Shown here in pieces: positions 34,536-44,362 of a stretch of DNA of 48,562 nt (positions within the stretch are counted from its first letter, which is position 1; the number at the start of each line of letters is the position of its first letter). The stretch is from Verrucomicrobiales bacterium (lineage in GTDB: Bacteria > Verrucomicrobiota > Verrucomicrobiia > Limisphaerales > F1-12-MAGs170), in contig SXMN01000098.1 of the NCBI GenBank assembly GCA_005777315.1, positions 1 through 48,562 on the forward strand, written 5' to 3'. The notes below the pieces were generated by a model. It did no database searches. It had not been told where the DNA came from and worked only from the letters and a program-made list of their open reading frames with translations. Position numbers and translations under genes: made by a program.

Positions 34536-37500
34536 TCAGCCCTTGGTTACGGCCTCGTCAAGGTTGAGGATCATGCTGGCAATCGTCGCCCATGCTGCCC
34601 ACTCACGCTCGTCAAGAGCGCTTTCACCCTTGAAACCACCGACGCTGATGAGCTTTTCAGCAGCAACCGAATCACGCCGGTATTCGGCCAGTTGTTGTTC
34701 GAGAGTTTGCTTCAGAATGCGAATCTCCTGGGCTCCGGGTTTGCGGCTGGTGGCGGTCCGGAACGCGTAGGTGATCCGGCTTTCAACGGTCTTCCCGCCG
34801 TGAACTAGAATTCTGAACGCGAAGGCACGTGAGGCTTCAACAAATTGCGGATCATTGAGCAGCGCCAGCGCCTGCAAAGGCGTGTTGGTGCGTGGCCGGC
34901 GGACGACGCAATACTCACGCGTCGGCGCGTCGAAGATAAGCATGTTGGGCGGCGGGCTCTGCCGTTTCCAATACGTGTAGAGGCCGCGACGATACTGACT
35001 CTCACCAGTATCTGGAACGTACTTCTGTGAATTGTTGAACGAAACCGTTTCCCAAAGGCCGGGCGGTTCGTACGGCTTCACACTGCGCCCGCCCTGCTTC
35101 TCCGCGAGGATTCCTCCCACGTAAAGAGCGATGTCACGGAGAACTTCGCCCTCGACACGGAAGCGGGGGCCGCGGGCCAGCAGCCGATTCTCAGGATCAC
35201 GCGCCAGAAGCTCTGGCGAGACCTGAGAACTTTGGCGGTAGGTTGCGGACGTGACGATGAGCCGATGAAGCTTCTTCACATCCCACCCCGATCGAACGAA
35301 CTCCGCGGCGAGCCAATCGAGCAGTTCCGGATGGGAAGGACGCTCGCCCTGCACGCCGAAATCTTCAGTGGTCTTGACCAAACCGGTTCCGAAGAATTGC
35401 TGCCAGAATCGATTGACGTTGACGCGTGCGGTCAGAGGATGCTCCGGGCTCAGCAGCCACTTCGCAAGACCGAGCCGGTTTGTCGGCGCGTCCGCGGGCC
35501 ACGGAGGCAGAATGGCTGGAACGCCGGGCGAAACCTTGTCGCCAGGCTTGTCGTACTCCCCGCGGACAAGCATGAACGTCTCACGAGGCTTTTCCATTTC
35601 CCGCGCCACCAATGTGGTTGGAATGATGCGTTCGAGGGATTTCTGCTCGGACCTATGCTCGTCAAGCCTAGTGAAGAGCTGCTTGAACTCATCAGAGTGC
35701 GTTCGACGATAATGTTCCCGGACCCGGCCAACGTCGACATTCGCCGGCGTCGGGGTCGCAGCAAGGATGGGAGTGATCTCAGTGGGAAGAATATCGCGAT
35801 CTCCCAGATCTTTGTCGAAAGCGAAGTAAGCAGAACCTTGATGGTTGATGACTTTGATCAGCAGCCGGTTCTCGCCCTTCGGCAGCTTGAGTTTCATGAG
35901 ATCAGCGGGATCTCCAGATTTCGCGGGGGAAGCCCGTTCATGCACAAGCCTGCCATTGACCCAAACCTTGAAGAGATCATTCGCGCGAAGTCGCAACTCG
36001 ACGTCGCGCTCCTCGGGCAATTGAATTTTCCGATGGAAGTAATAGGCACCGTGAACCCCGTGGAGATCGTGAACGAGCAAATGAGACTTGCCGTCCTGAA
36101 TCTCCGGCCGGCTGTTCCATCGGATTTCCTCACGCACTCCCGGGTAGGACTTCTTCAGATCGACTTCCATTTCGGGCGCGTAGGCTTTGGCAAATCCTGC
36201 CTGCAATCCTTCCGTCTTGAACGGCCCGATGACATGCCATGACTCCTGCTTCGGCGGGATGAGCGTGCGGACAAGATCCTGTCGCTGAGCGATAGCGAGC
36301 CGGAAAGAGCCCAGTGCGCGGTTGGTCTTGTCGCTCTCGAAGCGAAGCCGGACGCGAAGAATCGCGTTGGACGAAATTGTGGCCGGAGCATCCAGCACGA
36401 ACACGGCGAAGTGCGATTGCGAGACAGAATTTGTCGCAACACTCCATCCAGAGTCAGGATTCCCATCGATCGCCTTCGCGGAATCACGGTCGGTTTCCGC
36501 AGAGTCTGATCCGGATTGAGCAAACCGTAGCTTTCGCGGTTTCTCAGGCTTGTCTCCGTCGGCCTGCACTTCGGCACCAGCGCCCACCAATTCCGCTTCG
36601 ATCTCAGAGAGCCGAAACCGTCCGTCGGCGGCGCGTGCGGCACTTTGAAGAGGGTAGGAATTGCTGGGGAGCGTCTCGAGACGGACAGCACCGATCAGGC
36701 CCGTGTTCAAAGATGCTGTGATTTCATAAACATCGGAGGCCGGCACCGGACCGCTGGCGAGTATCGAGTGATCTGCCTGCACCTTCAGGCTGGCCCCGTT
36801 GGTCTGCGCCGAATGCGCGCTGGACGGAACAAGCCCGGACCAACCATCAGAGAGGCGCCTGTTCCATTCCGACTGCCAGGCCGTCTGAGCCGCGTCGAGG
36901 ACAGGCATGGGCTGCTCTGATTTCTTTACCTCCTCGCTGATGAATCCTTTGAGTTCGTCCTGACGGGCCTTCTGTTCAGGTGCCGGCAGTTGCAGAAACG
37001 GATCGGGATTGGGTTTGTTATCGTCCATGACCGGCTCGTTCAAGCTGTTGAAGAGCGAATAGAGCCCGTAGTATTCGCGATGCGAAATGGGATCATACTT
37101 GTGCGAGTGACAGCGTGAGCACGTGAGTGTGAGCCCCATCCAGATGGTGCCGGTGGTCTCAGTGCGGTCGAAAGTGTACTTTGCCTGGTACTCTGCCTCG
37201 ATGACACCCCCTTCGCCTGTGCTCATGTTGCATCGCACGTAGCCGGAAGCGATCTTTTGCTCCTGAGTTGGATTCGGCAGGAGATCACCCGCCAGTTGTT
37301 CGGTGGTGAACTGGTCAAAGGGCATGTTCTTGTTGAATGCATTGATGACCCAATCACGGTAAGGCCAGATATCGCGTTGGGAATCGATGTGGTATCCGTG
37401 GGAGTCGGCATAACGCACGGCATCCATCCAGTAGCGAGCCATGTTCTCCCCGTAACGATTGGATTCAAGCAGGCGGTCAACCAGTTTTTCGTAAGCCCCG

Positions 37501-38156
37501 GCGGTCTTGTCGTTCAGGAAGGCATCCACTTCATCAATCGTCGGTGGCAGCCCTGTGAGATCGAGTGAAACCCGGCGGACGAGAGTTGGTTTGTCAGCAG
37601 GCAAAGCGGGCTTCAGGGATTCTTTTTCCAGCCGGGCAAGAACGAACTGGTCAATCTCGTTCCCGGCCCATCGTCGCCCCTTGTTTTCTGGAGGTGTTGC
37701 AGCAAGCGGTTTCTCGAAGGCCCAGTGGCTCTGCCAGGAAGCGCCTTCTGTGATCCAGCGTTTGACAAGATCGATCTGGACGGAGGAAAGAACCTTCTTC
37801 GACTTCGGCGGAGGCATCAGATCATCCTCGTCATGAGTGGTGAGTCGTTTGAAGAGTTCGCTCTCCTCTGGTTTGCCGGGAACAATGCAAAGCACTCCGG
37901 ATTTTCCGCCTTTGAAGGCATCTTCTTTTCTGTCCAGACGCAACTTTCCTTTACGCGTGTTCTCGTCCGGTCCGTGACAGGCAAAGCAATTGTCGGACAA
38001 GATCGGCCGGATCTGCCGGCTGAAATCGATTCCAGGAACCGCTGGTTTGGTGGCTCCCGAAGCGATGGGATCAACGAGGTGGAGACTCAACCAGAGGGTC
38101 ATTGCTCGACCAAAACATCGCCGCAGGCTCTGGTGATCACAAATCAAGCGTTTCAT
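34536..38156 (-). CDS. PSD1-type cytochrome/DUF1549/DUF1553 protein
   Basis: The 1206-residue protein has a signal (about 15-35), a PSCyt1 domain with CFACH (57-61), DUF1549 (about 165-370) with [12 protein letters not shown], a second CxxCH (346-350), a middle region that looks like a beta-sandwich carbohydrate-binding domain (about 650-750, [20 protein letters not shown]), and DUF1553 (about 880-1150, [20 protein letters not shown]). The two haem motifs suggest electron transfer to or from a bound substrate. It heads the operon with DUF1501. Upstream lie 419 bases without a gene apart from an inverted repeat. Confidence 0.93.
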   Translation of the reverse strand: MKRLICDHQSLRRCFGRAMTLWLSLHLVDPIASGATKPAVPGIDFSRQIRPILSDNCFACHGPDENTRKGKLRLDRKEDAFKGGKSGVLCIVPGKPEESELFKRLTTHDEDDLMPPPKSKKVLSSVQIDLVKRWITEGASWQSHWAFEKPLAATPPENKGRRWAGNEIDQFVLARLEKESLKPALPADKPTLVRRVSLDLTGLPPTIDEVDAFLNDKTAGAYEKLVDRLLESNRYGENMARYWMDAVRYADSHGYHIDSQRDIWPYRDWVINAFNKNMPFDQFTTEQLAGDLLPNPTQEQKIASGYVRCNMSTGEGGVIEAEYQAKYTFDRTETTGTIWMGLTLTCSRCHSHKYDPISHREYYGLYSLFNSLNEPVMDDNKPNPDPFLQLPAPEQKARQDELKGFISEEVKKSEQPMPVLDAAQTAWQSEWNRRLSDGWSGLVPSSAHSAQTNGASLKVQADHSILASGPVPASDVYEITASLNTGLIGAVRLETLPSNSYPLQSAARAADGRFRLSEIEAELVGAGAEVQADGDKPEKPRKLRFAQSGSDSAETDRDSAKAIDGNPDSGWSVATNSVSQSHFAVFVLDAPATISSNAILRVRLRFESDKTNRALGSFRLAIAQRQDLVRTLIPPKQESWHVIGPFKTEGLQAGFAKAYAPEMEVDLKKSYPGVREEIRWNSRPEIQDGKSHLLVHDLHGVHGAYYFHRKIQLPEERDVELRLRANDLFKVWVNGRLVHERASPAKSGDPADLMKLKLPKGENRLLIKVINHQGSAYFAFDKDLGDRDILPTEITPILAATPTPANVDVGRVREHYRRTHSDEFKQLFTRLDEHRSEQKSLERIIPTTLVAREMEKPRETFMLVRGEYDKPGDKVSPGVPAILPPWPADAPTNRLGLAKWLLSPEHPLTARVNVNRFWQQFFGTGLVKTTEDFGVQGERPSHPELLDWLAAEFVRSGWDVKKLHRLIVTSATYRQSSQVSPELLARDPENRLLARGPRFRVEGEVLRDIALYVGGILAEKQGGRSVKPYEPPGLWETVSFNNSQKYVPDTGESQYRRGLYTYWKRQSPPPNMLIFDAPTREYCVVRRPRTNTPLQALALLNDPQFVEASRAFAFRILVHGGKTVESRITYAFRTATSRKPGAQEIRILKQTLEQQLAEYRRDSVAAEKLISVGGFKGESALDEREWAAWATIASMILNLDEAVTKG

Positions 38157-38331
38157 GGGTCATACAAAGTTTGAGGCGAATTATCGCCCCGTCTATTCAT
38201 CTGCACTTGTTGCGCTCCGCAAGCCGGATGGATCCGCAACGGATGCCGGGCCAGCGAGCCTGAACCTGAAGTCAGCTTACGCGGATCAAGAGCCCCCCTG
38301 CAAGAGAAGGGTCAGAAAGACTGCGGGTGCG

Positions 38332-38488
38332 GTGCATCCACAAGTTCTCGGTGGAGCGCGACTGTGCTGAAAGCCAGTCGCAGCAGTATCGATGGCTCGC
38401 CCTCACGCCAAACCTGCTGCGGCTGGTGCTGCGCACACAACCGCGCTCCAGGCTGCCAGCCAAGTTCACCAACGGCTTGTGGATGCAC
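38332..38488. repeat. 157-bp imperfect inverted repeat
   Basis: GTGCATCCACAAG (38332-38344) is the exact reverse complement of CTTGTGGATGCAC (38476-38488). Inside, GGAGCGCG (38353-38360) pairs with CGCGCTCC (38442-38449), and CAGTCGCAGCAG (38375-38386) with CTGCTGCGGCTG (38414-38425) with one mismatch. It folds into a long cruciform or hairpin. It lies between the divergent PSD1 operon and the small gene at 38576. No protein is likely. Confidence 0.8.
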
Positions 38489-38575
38489 GGCTGCGGATGC
38501 GGGAATGCAACGCCTTCTCGACTTCCCCGCTTTCACTGTCTAGCCTGCGCCGAAAATTCAACCTGTCTCGAAGCT

Positions 38576-38914
38576 ATGATTCTAAAAAAGGGCGAGAAGA
38601 TCCACGTCATCCACCGCCGGCATTTTGAAAAAGATCCACACCGGCATTTCGTTGGCATCGTCGATGACTACGAGGCCGGCGTGGCTCGTGTGACGGGTCA
38701 TGTTTACGCCGTTGATTCTTCCAAGTTCGTCTTTGTCCGCAGGCAGGAGGTGCGGGTGCGTTTGATCTCCATCGTCTCTGGAGACGTGCTCGTCAATATC
38801 CTCCCCATGACGGTGAACCTTGAGAAAATTGTTTATCAACAGCAAAAGAAAGGTGTCCGCATCACCGACGGCGGCGACTGGCACATCGAGATCGGCGAGT
38901 ACGCATGGATGTGA
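38576..38914 (+). CDS. conserved hypothetical protein, 112 residues
   Basis: The product starts MILKKGEKIHVIHRRHFEKD at ATG 38576. A longer frame from 38327 runs through the inverted repeat and is unlikely. It is a small soluble beta-rich protein (HFVGIVDDYEAGVARVTGHV, then RLISIVSGDVLVNILPMTV) with no signal. The fold could be a small barrel, but I do not recognise the family. The Rieske gene follows 54 bases later. Confidence 0.7.
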   Translation: MILKKGEKIHVIHRRHFEKDPHRHFVGIVDDYEAGVARVTGHVYAVDSSKFVFVRRQEVRVRLISIVSGDVLVNILPMTVNLEKIVYQQQKKGVRITDGGDWHIEIGEYAWM

Positions 38915-38968
38915 AAGCCGGCAGCGGATTTCGGAGCAGTGCTGGTGCGGAGGATTGTTGAGGCTTTG

Positions 38969-39307
38969 ATGTCGTTTCATCGAGTTTGCCTGGAGAGCGA
39001 CCTGGTCGAAGGAGCGGCGCGCCCCTTCCAATACCGCCTCGATGGAGTCAAACGAGAAGGTCTGATCCTCCGGGCATCACACGAAATCGTAGCTTTTGAA
39101 AACGTGTGCCGGCACCTTCCCGTGTCGCTGGACGGAGGAACCGGAGATTTCCTGATCACAGCCCGAAACCATCTGATTTGTCACGCTCACGCTGCGACCT
39201 ACGGAGTATCCACGGGGCTGTGCGTGCGTGGTCCTTGCGCGGGACTCTCATTGAAAAGGATCCCCGTGACGGTCCGAAAGAACGAGGTCTGGATCGAGGC
39301 GGACTGA
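38969..39307 (+). CDS. Rieske-type [2Fe-2S] domain protein
   Basis: The 112-residue protein has VCRHLPV (C-x-H) and ICHAHAATYG (C-x-x-H) in the order needed to bind a Rieske cluster, with about 21 residues between the pairs and the typical G-x-x-x-G tail. It is soluble. A GAGG site precedes ATG 38969; a GTG at 38939 is an alternative start. Such small ferredoxins pass electrons to oxygenases or nitrite reductases, but no partner is next to it. Both cluster pairs are intact. Confidence 0.83.
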   Translation: MSFHRVCLESDLVEGAARPFQYRLDGVKREGLILRASHEIVAFENVCRHLPVSLDGGTGDFLITARNHLICHAHAATYGVSTGLCVRGPCAGLSLKRIPVTVRKNEVWIEAD

Positions 39308-39340
39308 ATGATCAGCGCGGGCACCGAAGGCCGGCGTGTA

Positions 39341-39355
39341 GCAGACCGAGTCTGC
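39341..39355. terminator. hairpin between convergent genes
   Basis: GCAGAC, CGA, GTCTGC forms a perfect 6-bp stem in the 53-base gap between the Rieske gene and the minus-strand gene at 39361. There is no U-run, so it may only slow transcription. Confidence 0.25.
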
Positions 39356-39360
39356 GAGGA

Positions 39361-39693
39361 TCAGGCGGTGCAGACGGAGGATGCATTCTGCTTCGCCCTG
39401 TCCACAAAACTGTCGTGGAGCTGCTCCACCATGCGGACGGCTTCCTCCTCCGAGTCTGGAGCGACCTCGAGGGCTATGTCCGGCCGTACCGAAGGGAATT
39501 CGGCGATTTCCAGGCCGGATCTTACGAAGCAGCGATGCTCGATCTTAACCATTCCTTGAGCATGAGTGAATTCCGCCATGGTGTGTGCGTAAACAGCCCA
39601 TGGTTCGCTGTTGCCAGGCTTGGAGTAATAATCCGGCTCCCAACCCCGCTCGCAGACGCCGATTTGAGTTTCTCGATCGAAGACAATTTTCAT
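39361..39693 (-). CDS. hypothetical protein, 110 residues
   Basis: From ATG 39693 the protein reads MKIVFDRETQIGVCERGWEP and later AQGMVKIEHRCFVRSGLEIA and SEEEAVRMVEQLHDSFVDRA. There is no signal and no motif I know. It looks like a small alpha/beta protein. An upstream start at 39726 adds 11 residues. Bases 39694-40102 (409) to the next gene hold no clear feature. Confidence 0.5.
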   Translation of the reverse strand: MKIVFDRETQIGVCERGWEPDYYSKPGNSEPWAVYAHTMAEFTHAQGMVKIEHRCFVRSGLEIAEFPSVRPDIALEVAPDSEEEAVRMVEQLHDSFVDRAKQNASSVCTA

Positions 39694-40102
39694 GGAACAA
39701 ATTGAGTCTGACACGATGCGCGACATCGGCCGGCATCCCTCTCAGACTCGAATAAAGTTTTGGTATTTCCAAGGCGACGATCAACCCATGCGTCCTGACA
39801 GAGTCGTGATCGGACCAATCCGGCCAGAACCTTCAGGCCAACTGCCCGCTGACGCAGCCAACACCGTCTCGCATCGCGACAAACGGAATGAACGCTGCAT
39901 TCATCATGATCCATGGAGGCAATGAGTTTGATAGTTACCTTGTGTGAACGGCCATCACGCTGGCAACTCGTCCGAGGATTGTCCAAACTTTTTTGGTAAT
40001 CTTTGTTAGCGGGCGAAACTTCTTCGCCTCTCGATGACCGACGAAGCGGCAAAATGTTCTGGAATTTGCACTGAACCATTCCTAGCGTCCCCGCCGCTGA
40101 CT

Positions 40103-40492
40103 ATGCTGATCTCCGGAATTCTCAATCCCCAGCTCAACGCCTTGATCAGCCGCGTCCGCCATACGAATTCGCTGGTCATCGCAGATTGGGCGTTTCCCGT
40201 CTGGCCGCAGATCGAGACAGTGGATCTGTCGCTAACCGCCGGCGTCCCCACCGTTCTGCAAGTTTTGAACGCAGTCCGCGCCAACTGGAAATGCGATCAG
40301 GTCTTCATGGCCCGCGAGTTCGTCAGTCACAACGACCGCAAGACCCGCGGTGCTTTCGTCAAAGCGTGTCGGGGCGCTGATCTGCAATTCGAACCGCACA
40401 TCGAGTTCAAGAAGCGATTACCACAGGCGACCGGCTTGATTCGCACAGGTGACACCACCCTCTACGGCAATGTCATTCTCATCTCGGGTTAG
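40103..40492 (+). CDS. RbsD-like sugar mutarotase
   Basis: From ATG 40103 the protein is 129 residues. MLISGILNPQLNALISRVRH places H20 and the following IADWAFP D28 where RbsD (D-ribose pyranase) has its catalytic histidine and aspartate. SLTAGVPTVLQVLNAV and RTGDTTLYGNVILISG match the RbsD core and C-terminus. The G-H-T-D and A-D-A-G of classic RbsD read R-H-T-N and A-D-W-A here, so the substrate may differ. Upstream codons from 40034 are probably not translated. It is first of three genes with the TIM-barrel isomerase and a second mutarotase. Confidence 0.87.
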   Translation: MLISGILNPQLNALISRVRHTNSLVIADWAFPVWPQIETVDLSLTAGVPTVLQVLNAVRANWKCDQVFMAREFVSHNDRKTRGAFVKACRGADLQFEPHIEFKKRLPQATGLIRTGDTTLYGNVILISG

Positions 40493-40501
40493 CCTTCCAA
40501 G

Positions 40502-41356
40502 ATGCTCGATGCAAGCAACGCGCCTATGATTCAGTCGGCAGTTACAATTTCGCTGGTCCCCGAAGCACGAGGCGGCCCGTTCGTTTTCTGGGGTGATCTG
40601 CCTCAGAATTGTGTCAAGGCAAGCGCGAAGGGATTCAACGCGGTCGAGATCTTCCCGAGGTCGCCGGATGAAATCGATGCGAAGGAATTGAGCCACCTCC
40701 TCCGGGATCACAATCTGAAGCTTGCCGCGATGGGGACCGGTGCCGGATGGGTCGTGCATAAACTGAGGCTCACCGATCCATCCCCCGGTGTGAGGGCACG
40801 AGCCAGGGACTTTGTGTCTTCCGTAATTGATTTTGCTGCTGCTTTTGGCGCTCCCACAATCGTTGGTTCAATGCAGGGAAGATGGGAAGCCGATGTCTCG
40901 CGGGAACAGGCGATCGAATGGCTTCGAGAGGCCTTGGATTCACTCGGGCTACGCGCACACGCGGCTGGAGTGCCACTGTTCTTCGAGCACTTGAATCGTT
41001 ACGAAACAAATCTCGCAAATACAGTGGCTCAAGGGCTGGAACTGCTCGCTCCGTTGCGAACCAAGAACGTCAAACTGCTTTGCGATCTGTTCCACATGAA
41101 CATCGAAGAGGAGGATGTGGCGGGATCACTTCTCGAAGCAGGCTCGACGTTGGGCCACATCCATTTCGCGGACACAAATCGGCGCGCCATCGGTTACGGG
41201 CATCTTGACGTCAGGCCGGTCGCCACAGCTCTGCGCAGAATCGGTTACTCCGGATTCGTCTCCGCAGAAGTCCTCCCGCTGCCCGACGGAGATTCCGCCG
41301 CCTCACAAACCATGCGAGCCTTCAACCAATTCTTCGGAGGAGACCACTCATGCTGA
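40502..41356 (+). CDS. TIM-barrel sugar isomerase/epimerase
   Basis: The 284-residue protein belongs to the AP-endonuclease-2 family: VPLFFEHLNRYETNLANT (glutamate), LLCDLFHMNIEEEDVA (aspartate), GHIHFADTNRRAIGYGHL (histidine) and FVSAEVLPLPD (last glutamate). It has no signal. It starts nine bases after the RbsD-like gene, and its stop overlaps the next ATG, so all three genes are coupled. The most likely job is isomerising a sugar whose anomers are supplied by the two mutarotases. A start at 40526 is possible. Confidence 0.87.
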   Translation: MLDASNAPMIQSAVTISLVPEARGGPFVFWGDLPQNCVKASAKGFNAVEIFPRSPDEIDAKELSHLLRDHNLKLAAMGTGAGWVVHKLRLTDPSPGVRARARDFVSSVIDFAAAFGAPTIVGSMQGRWEADVSREQAIEWLREALDSLGLRAHAAGVPLFFEHLNRYETNLANTVAQGLELLAPLRTKNVKLLCDLFHMNIEEEDVAGSLLEAGSTLGHIHFADTNRRAIGYGHLDVRPVATALRRIGYSGFVSAEVLPLPDGDSAASQTMRAFNQFFGGDHSC

Positions 41357-41796
41357 AACACCAGCTCATTCACCCCAGGATCAACGAAGTCCTGGGCCGC
41401 GCAGGCCATCACGGTTTGGTGCTGATCGCGGACGGAAATTATCCCGCCTCCCACAAGCGCGGTCCTCAATCAGAACTGATTTGCATGAATCTGTCCCCTG
41501 GGATCATCACCTGCGAACAAGCGCTGCGCGCGGTGTTAAGCGCGCTGCCTGTGGATCGAATCAACACGATGGGGATTCCTCCGAATGATCCCTACGCGAA
41601 GAAGGGCGAACCGCCCGTGTGGAATGATTATCGCCGTGTCATCGCCGAGGCGGGATTAAAGCTCACACTCGAGCCCATTCTGAAATGGGATTTTTATCAG
41701 GCGGTTGCTTCGCCGGATCACGTGCTCACAATCCAGACGGGCGACCAGGCATTGTGGGCGAATGTCCTCCTGACCATCGGATGCAGGGAGTCATAA
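41350..41796 (+). CDS. FucU/RbsD-like sugar mutarotase
   Basis: The 148-residue protein begins MLKHQLIHPRINEVLGRAGH and continues HGLVLIADGNYPASHKRG, with H20 and D28 aligned with the fucose mutarotase/pyranase active site. NMGIPP-like DRINTMGIPPND and QTGDQALWANVLLTIG close the fold. The ATG overlaps the isomerase stop. FucU interconverts anomers of fucose and RbsD of ribose; both folds in one operon with a TIM barrel suggest a rare sugar pathway. Convergent with the porin gene. Confidence 0.85.
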   Translation: MLKHQLIHPRINEVLGRAGHHGLVLIADGNYPASHKRGPQSELICMNLSPGIITCEQALRAVLSALPVDRINTMGIPPNDPYAKKGEPPVWNDYRRVIAEAGLKLTLEPILKWDFYQAVASPDHVLTIQTGDQALWANVLLTIGCRES

Positions 41797-41853
41797 ACAA
41801 ACAGCGCAGCATGCGCCGGGAGGTTCGTGGCGGAAAATCGCCATCGGAGAGCT

Positions 41854-44349
41854 TCACTCAAACTTCACGTTGACCATCCCGAGAATCGCGTGCGCGGTGT
41901 AGTCCCTCACTCCACCGGAACTGGGTTCATCATACCGGAAGTAACCGTACTGGAGATGCGTGGTGATCCGTTTTCCAAATCGCCGGGCAAGGCCGGTCGT
42001 GACTCCATGCCGGTCGTAAGCGATGCCCAGAGGAAGCGCGGCGGCGGCTCCATCCTGGTCGTAGTTGCCAAGTGAATAGGTGTAATTTACATGCCAGTCG
42101 GTTTTCTCATCGATAACCACGTTCGCCATCGAAAGAATGCTGTAAATGTCCCCCGTGTAGGGAACCGTCCCGGCGCGGCCATCGACGCCCGTTACCGTCC
42201 GCGAATCGCTGTAGGAAAATGTCGTACTCCACACCAGCCGGCGCCAGGGAGTCAGCGTCGCGCTGGCACTGTAAATGTGCGCGTCGTAGTTGCCCGACAG
42301 AAGACTACCGCCCGGCTGCGAGATGGGATCATTGCCATCAAACGGCAATGCCTTGCTGAAAGCTGTCGCAGTCCCGTAATCCGTCGCGACGATCTGATAT
42401 TTGAATGTGGTCTTGAACCAGGAAGCAGGGCGGATCGCCAGCTTCAACTCGACTTCGTCGAGCGCGATCTCCCGGGACAGAATATGCCCCGGATAACCGT
42501 TCCCATTGAAATCATTGAACGGATCGAACGGCAACAAGCCATCATCGATGACCTTCAGATACTGGCTTTCCTTGAACCTGTGCTTGAAATTCCCCTCGAA
42601 CATCACCGGCCTCCAGGGCGAAACGCTCAAGCCCGCGCGGTATTCGTAGAAATCCGACTTCGCGTCCGTGTCACGAATGAAGTCCGTCCCATCGAAGTTG
42701 AAGGCATCTGACTCATGGTGATCGACCCATTCCTGCCGCATTCGACCCTCGGCGTGAATTACCGTGTAAGGAATCCTTGTGTAACGAAATCCCACATCCT
42801 CCTCCCATAACGCACTGCTGCGGCTGGCGGAATAAACATGAGGATCGGGAGCCCATGAGAGACCTCGACCGAACCCCAACTCTTTTGTCCACTCGTTCTG
42901 CAGACCGGCCACGAATGTCAGACCTTCCCAGGGGCCAAGCCGCGTGCTGGCGTTGAAAACATGCGAGTCACGGGCCAGGGTGACGGGCTGCGACTCATCC
43001 CATACGAAAGGTGCCACGGAGAGATCTGAAGGGGTCAACGACTCCATGTTGAATGTCGCATCCGAATCAAGCTTCGAGTAGAGATAGCCGCCAGACACCA
43101 TGAACCAATCACGGATCAATTTCTCGCCTCGCATCGTATTCACCACCTCGACGTGATCGACCGACTCGTTTGCCCGCGTCACACTTTGGGGGAGGTCCTG
43201 CCCAAGTTGCACAAAGTCGTTTTCCACTCGCGAGCTTTGCAGATCGTAAAGCTCCACCCTCAAGTTGTCCTCGATGAACCAGCCGCCGATCTCATGGCTG
43301 ATGTCAAATTTCAAGATGTGAAGCTTCTCATCCAGGTTCTTGTATGCAGGAAAAATCTTGCGCCCCTCCGGGATGCCCGCGATGTCCCCTTCAACTTCAC
43401 TCCACGAAAGCGATGATTTCGCGCCTTCCTTGTATTGATGCTCGTAGCCCATCACCATCCGCGGCCAATGGGGAAGAGTCAGTCCGAAGTCGATCCACAC
43501 CTTGCCGATCTCGACACTTAAATCGCGCCCCAACTCGAATGACTTCGTGGAGAATGGCGCGTAGTAGCCGCCCATATCATCGTAGTACTGGTGGAATTGC
43601 TCGAAGCCCCCTTTCACAAAACCCACATCCGAACGCTCGTAATCGAGCTTCAGCCTGTAGTCGCGCGCCCTGCCAAAGACACTCCCCTCCGCGCGAAACT
43701 TCTCCCCAAGTCGAGGACGCTCCTCGAATACGAAATCCTGAGCGCCACCCTCCCAGCCCTCGGTCATGCCTGTATGTTCGCGAAACACATCCCGGTTACC
43801 TTTGATGTCGATCCATCGCAACATGGGTGTAATGGAGAATATGGACGCTGCATGATTGGAAGTTTTCTCCGACCATTTGGCCCCTTGATCAATCCAGGCG
43901 CGAAGTATCCCCACTTGTTGCGAGGTAAGCGGCTCCCCTTTGCCCTCAGGCGGCATCTCCATATCGGCAACCGCTCTCGCCACGGAGTGGATCAACGGAC
44001 TCGCGGAACTGTCGTTCACCTTCACAGCCTCGCCTTGTTCGCCCCCCTTGATCACGGATTCCCGCGTCACCAGGCTAAACCGGCTCTTGGGTCGCTCCGC
44101 CCCGTGGCACTTGATGCACGATGTCTCAAAGATCGGACGCACGTCCCGGTCAAAATCCACCGTCATCTTTGCGGGTGGCGGAAGCTTCGTCACATCCACC
44201 TCCGCCCCGAAAGTGTGAAGGGAAGTCACAAGCATCAGGCCGACGATACTGACGTAACCGGCAACGCGGCTGGAAAGTGTGCGGCGGCGAATCCAGGCAG
44301 GCCCGTATCGCCCCCTGCCTCGCACGGAAATGAAATTGAAGAGCTTCAT
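41854..44349 (-). CDS. outer-membrane beta-barrel with N-terminal c-type haem domain
   Basis: From ATG 44349 the protein is 831 residues; GGGAGG lies ten bases upstream. A signal (about 28-49) is followed by a PSCyt1-like domain with CIKCH (about 78-82) in FDRDVRPIFETSCIKCHGAE. From residue about 180 to the end there are many amphipathic strands with aromatic ends (SGGYLYSKLDS, EYRAGLSVSPWRPVMFEGNF, HLQYGYFRYDEPSS), ending in aromatic-rich VNVKFE, the C-terminal signal of an outer-membrane barrel. Barrels of the MtrB/PioB type hold a multihaem cytochrome; here the octahaem lipoprotein gene is 13 bases upstream. The haem-barrel fusion is unusual. Assignment as MtrB-like is from context and shape, not motif. 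Confidence 0.8.
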   Translation of the reverse strand: MKLFNFISVRGRGRYGPAWIRRRTLSSRVAGYVSIVGLMLVTSLHTFGAEVDVTKLPPPAKMTVDFDRDVRPIFETSCIKCHGAERPKSRFSLVTRESVIKGGEQGEAVKVNDSSASPLIHSVARAVADMEMPPEGKGEPLTSQQVGILRAWIDQGAKWSEKTSNHAASIFSITPMLRWIDIKGNRDVFREHTGMTEGWEGGAQDFVFEERPRLGEKFRAEGSVFGRARDYRLKLDYERSDVGFVKGGFEQFHQYYDDMGGYYAPFSTKSFELGRDLSVEIGKVWIDFGLTLPHWPRMVMGYEHQYKEGAKSSLSWSEVEGDIAGIPEGRKIFPAYKNLDEKLHILKFDISHEIGGWFIEDNLRVELYDLQSSRVENDFVQLGQDLPQSVTRANESVDHVEVVNTMRGEKLIRDWFMVSGGYLYSKLDSDATFNMESLTPSDLSVAPFVWDESQPVTLARDSHVFNASTRLGPWEGLTFVAGLQNEWTKELGFGRGLSWAPDPHVYSASRSSALWEEDVGFRYTRIPYTVIHAEGRMRQEWVDHHESDAFNFDGTDFIRDTDAKSDFYEYRAGLSVSPWRPVMFEGNFKHRFKESQYLKVIDDGLLPFDPFNDFNGNGYPGHILSREIALDEVELKLAIRPASWFKTTFKYQIVATDYGTATAFSKALPFDGNDPISQPGGSLLSGNYDAHIYSASATLTPWRRLVWSTTFSYSDSRTVTGVDGRAGTVPYTGDIYSILSMANVVIDEKTDWHVNYTYSLGNYDQDGAAAALPLGIAYDRHGVTTGLARRFGKRITTHLQYGYFRYDEPSSGGVRDYTAHAILGMVNVKFE

Positions 44350-44362
44350 CCCGAATCCTCCC

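Noticed and set aside
35232..36242. Long plus-strand open frame inside PSD1
   Set aside because: It has no recognisable domain and lies antisense to a continuous 1206-codon gene.
38327..38575. N-terminal extension of the 112-residue protein
   Set aside because: It is encoded by the inverted repeat; ATG 38576 gives a compact protein.
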